NCBI GenBank assembly: GCA_965659005.1
Contig: CBFHVG010000094.1
Span: 1-17,721 of the forward strand
Origin: CAYPTY01 sp965659005
Lineage (GTDB): Bacteria; Bacteroidota; Rhodothermia; Balneolales; Balneolaceae
Direction: 5' to 3'
Length of the DNA stretch: 17,721 nucleotides
Part shown: one piece after another, positions 15,422-17,721 of the stretch
Layout: the number at the start of each line of letters is the position of its first letter
How positions within the stretch are numbered: position 1 is the first letter of the stretch
Program-made: the position numbers and the translations under genes
Notes under the pieces: generated by a model
Seen by the model: the letters and a program-made list of their open reading frames with translations, nothing else
What the model was told of the DNA's origin: nothing
The model's database searches: none

Positions 15422-17101
15422 TCATTCATTATAAACGTCCGGAAGATCGTTCTCATAAAGGATCACGTCACCAGCTTTTGCGTTTTTGAAGACCAGCTCA
15501 TTTGCATCGAATAATGTGTTTACGACTTCAAGACCATTGCTATCAGGCTTAACAGATCTATATCCATCTTGAATAGGCTTAGTTCTCTCTTGCCCGACTA
15601 AAACGGTAAGATCAATTTCAGACTGGGCAATGTATTCACCTAATTTATAATTCTCTTCAACCTCTAAATCACCTAACTCAACCATCCCTGGAGTTATCAT
15701 TACTCGCTTTCCGGTTTTGAATTTTGATAGGATATCAACAGCATTACGGGCACCAACAGGATTCGAATTAAAAGCATCATCAATTATAATGATGTCACCA
15801 CTATTCTTCAGTTCTAGACGATGTTCAATGGGCTCGAGATTCTTTGCAGCCAAAGCCATGGTTTTGAGTCTAATCCCAAAATGATGCCCTACACCAACAG
15901 CCAGAAGCAGGTTCTGAATATTATGCTCACCCAGTAACTTACATTCGAATTTTTCATCTCCAACACCATCTATCAGTACATTGAATCGGCTACCAAACAA
16001 ACCAAATTCCAGATTACTTGCTGTGATATCACCATTATTTATACCCGCATCAAGTACTGAAAACGAGTTCTCATATTGCTTCATGGCCTGAACACGAGGA
16101 TCATCACCATTAAGAATAGCAGTACCTCCATCAAGATTTCTAACAAGAGTACCCTTTTCCCAGGCGATTACATCCTGAGTTCCAAATGTTTCCAGATGTG
16201 CAAGACCAACCGTTGTAATCACTGAAATGTCAGGTTTTGCAATATCACATAGCTCCTGAATATTTCCGGCATAACGAGCTCCCATTTCAAGAATCAAAAT
16301 CTGATGATCAGAGTTAAGATCATTGTTTATCACTTTGGTAATACCCATTGGTGTATTATATGATCCTGGCGTTGTGCAGACATTAAAGCGCTCTTTCAGC
16401 ATATCTCTAATCATAAACTTTACACTGGTTTTACCATAAGATCCAGTAATGGCAATAACCTTCAAATGAGGTAGAGAAGCCAGCTTCGCTTTTGCTTGTT
16501 TTATGTAACCCTGTTGAACCCTTTTCTCAACAGGCTCTGTAAACATTGCACTGATGTACATAAAAAACGGGATGAGCAATGTTCCTAATAACCAACCGAA
16601 TACTAGGTACATGCTATCAACCATGATGAGACCTGGGTCGTAATTGTTAGCCGGTAGGTTTACAATGGGCATTGAGCCTGTAAAAGCAACAAAGCTGAAT
16701 AATACCGGGAAGAAAAAAGAGAATATGAATGTCGGAGTAGCCAGACGTTTCATTCTGGAAGTAAAAACCAGTGGTTTTTTAACCTTTTCCGGCTTGTACT
16801 TTCGAATGGAGCTAAACCAGAAAATGCAATACATAAAAACTATAATTGCAGTCGCGGAATGGGTTAATGAATCTGAACCAAAGTAGAGTAACACCACCAA
16901 TACTATATTCATTAAACCAATTTCTCTGGTAATTACCTTGCTTTCCCAGTTTTGCTTAACCCACGGTCTAAACTCGTGGCGTTTATAACCAAGCTGCTGA
17001 AAGGTTTGAAGAAAAAACCGGATTCTGTAGATGAAATGCCTGATCATTACGGTAATGAAGATGATCATCATCAGGTCAATAAATCGGATATACCAGTTCA
17101 A
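15422..17101 (-). CDS. MurF-like Mur ligase with an N-terminal multi-pass membrane domain
   Basis: The C-terminal 350 residues are a Mur ligase most like MurF, which joins D-Ala-D-Ala to UDP-MurNAc-tripeptide: P-loop TGSYGKTS (219-226), EMG at 272-274, GLAHLETFG (299-307), AWEKG with Lys316 at the carbamylated-lysine position, GEHNIQN (391-397), DDAFNSNP (441-448) and PGMVELG (471-477). The normal UDP-binding first domain of MurF is absent. Instead residues 1-190 carry about five hydrophobic helices (roughly 7-30, 61-75, 83-98, 123-147 and 160-187), so the ligase domain would sit on the cytoplasmic membrane face. The start is TTG at 17099-17101; an alternative is the ATG at codon 11 (17069-17071), and the first helix remains in either case. 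An in-frame stop upstream limits further extension. It is divergent from the nucleotidyltransferase gene. The substrate may differ from the classical MurF one. Confidence 0.82.
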   Translation of the reverse strand: MNWYIRFIDLMMIIFITVMIRHFIYRIRFFLQTFQQLGYKRHEFRPWVKQNWESKVITREIGLMNIVLVVLLYFGSDSLTHSATAIIVFMYCIFWFSSIRKYKPEKVKKPLVFTSRMKRLATPTFIFSFFFPVLFSFVAFTGSMPIVNLPANNYDPGLIMVDSMYLVFGWLLGTLLIPFFMYISAMFTEPVEKRVQQGYIKQAKAKLASLPHLKVIAITGSYGKTSVKFMIRDMLKERFNVCTTPGSYNTPMGITKVINNDLNSDHQILILEMGARYAGNIQELCDIAKPDISVITTVGLAHLETFGTQDVIAWEKGTLVRNLDGGTAILNGDDPRVQAMKQYENSFSVLDAGINNGDITASNLEFGLFGSRFNVLIDGVGDEKFECKLLGEHNIQNLLLAVGVGHHFGIRLKTMALAAKNLEPIEHRLELKNSGDIIIIDDAFNSNPVGARNAVDILSKFKTGKRVMITPGMVELGDLEVEENYKLGEYIAQSEIDLTVLVGQERTKPIQDGYRSVKPDSNGLEVVNTLFDANELVFKNAKAGDVILYENDLPDVYNE

Positions 17102-17209
17102 GGGTTCTATATTATGATAAGGTGAACAATTTCCGCCGAATTCATTTTAAAATAGCAAAACTTTATATTTCTAAGCTTCAAAAATAAACAGACTTACAGG
17201 CTATAACTT
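17102..17209. promoter_or_regulatory. Divergent intergenic region between murF-like and nucleotidyltransferase genes
   Basis: This 108-base A/T-rich gap must hold the promoters of both genes. The only candidates noted on the plus strand are TTCATT (17141-17146) and TATATT (17164-17169) with a 17-base spacer, a poor -35 with a good -10. A 10-base palindrome ATTTTAAAAT (17144-17153) overlaps the -35-like box and could be an operator or chance. No ribosome binding site precedes either start. Confidence 0.25.
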
Positions 17210-17721
17210 ATGAAATTGATAATCCCGATGGCGGGACGAGGTTCCCGCGTACGACCACACTCTCATACTAACCCAAAACCCTTGCTTCCGGTAGCCGGAA
17301 CAATGATCATTGAAAGAATTGTCGATACTTTTAATAAGTCACTCGATCGCGACATCACTGATATCGTTTACATATTGGGACCCGATTTCGGAAAAGATAT
17401 TAAACAGTCATTGACTGAAATGAGTGCGCGTCAGGGAGTAAATCCAATTTTTAAAGTTCAAGATGAAGCTCTAGGTACAGCCCATGCAGTTCATTGTGCA
17501 GAAGAAGAATTAACAGGTGAAGTGATTGTCGCCTTTGCTGATACCATCTTCGATACCTATGATAAGGTTAAAATTGATGAAGCCGATAGTGTAATCTGGC
17601 TCAAAGAAGTTGATGATCCTTCAAGATTTGGTGTTGCTGTTCACGAGGGTGATGTAATTACCGGTTTTGTTGAAAAACCTACCGAACCAATCTCAAATCT
17701 TGCCATCATCGGTGTATACTA
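17210..17721 (+). CDS. Sugar-1-phosphate nucleotidyltransferase (3' end missing)
   Basis: An open frame starts at ATG 17210 and runs off the right edge after 170 codons. It begins MKLIIPMAGRGSRVRPHS, followed by NPKPLLPVAG: the GxGxR...KP nucleotide-binding signature of sugar-1-phosphate nucleotidyltransferases, which make NDP-sugars from NTP and sugar-1-phosphate. GTAHAV (about 91-96) recalls GlmU and GalU-type enzymes, ADTIFD (about 110-115) is the metal-binding Asp region, and GFVEKP (about 151-156) is the conserved sugar-site motif. The likely subtype is RmlA-like or GlmU-like; without the C-terminal half (a possible left-handed beta-helix acyltransferase) it cannot be assigned. It is divergent from the murF-like gene, so both may serve envelope polysaccharide synthesis. 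Confidence 0.88.
   Translation, partial: MKLIIPMAGRGSRVRPHSHTNPKPLLPVAGTMIIERIVDTFNKSLDRDITDIVYILGPDFGKDIKQSLTEMSARQGVNPIFKVQDEALGTAHAVHCAEEELTGEVIVAFADTIFDTYDKVKIDEADSVIWLKEVDDPSRFGVAVHEGDVITGFVEKPTEPISNLAIIGVY

Noticed and set aside
15178..15456. Open frame on the minus strand encoding a repeated NDRNPND motif
   Set aside because: The repeat peptide is simply translation of the intergenic tandem 15-mer, and the frame overlaps the ends of both the lolC/E-type and murF-like genes.
1..17721. CRISPR array, tRNA or rRNA gene, insertion sequence, phage or toxin-antitoxin genes
   Set aside because: Coding genes and short gaps account for nearly the whole window, and no repeat-spacer pattern, cloverleaf or transposase-like protein was seen. 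This was by reading; tRNAscan-SE and CRISPR searches were not run.

Overview
The window is a chromosomal housekeeping segment from a Gram-negative bacterium of the Bacteroidota/FCB side of the tree, most likely Balneolota (Balneola/Gracilimonas-like) or a close Rhodothermota relative. The evidence is indirect: AT-leaning base use, gene starts with no Shine-Dalgarno sequence, a Rho protein with an Asn/Arg-rich N-terminal tail, a DUF4270-like lipoprotein next to a half-length glycogen-synthase-like gene, and LptB and LolC/E (an outer membrane is present). There are no insertion sequences, phage genes, CRISPR arrays, tRNAs or rRNAs. Almost all the DNA is coding.

Layout. (1) 1-3221, plus strand: the 3' part of miaA, then purS, clpS, purQ, lptB and a single-domain rhodanese, spaced so tightly (28, -4, 5, 16 and 3 bases) that they read as one operon joining tRNA modification, purine synthesis, N-end-rule proteolysis and LPS export. 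(2) 3227-13990, minus strand, in transcription order: glgB, malQ, a ComA-type phosphosulfolactate synthase, a half-length GT5 glycogen-synthase-like protein, a DUF4270-like lipoprotein, an outer-membrane beta-barrel protein, a secreted TPR protein and rho. The first six are spaced by 12, 52, 2, 14 and 1 bases and look like one operon behind a predicted promoter at 14015-14042. The TPR gene follows after 67 bases and rho after 176 bases. (3) 14087-15313, plus strand: a LolC/LolE-type permease. (4) 15422-17101, minus strand: a MurF-like ligase whose usual first domain is replaced by a multi-pass membrane region. (5) 17210 to the edge, plus strand: the 5' part of a sugar-1-phosphate nucleotidyltransferase.

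The most interesting signals are: (a) the 176-base interval upstream of rho, where one segment can pair with either of two flanking copies of AGGTGTGA, enclosing a C-rich, G-poor stretch in one of the two folds. This looks like an alternative-structure leader for autogenous control by Rho. (b) A glycogen operon whose synthase-like gene is half-length and has lost the KxGGL substrate loop, and which carries a sulfolactate-pathway enzyme. (c) The membrane-anchored MurF-like protein. (d) A short tandem-repeat cluster between the convergent lolC/E and murF-like genes.

No single wholly new defence or mobile system is visible. The novelty lies in regulation and in altered domain architecture of core genes.
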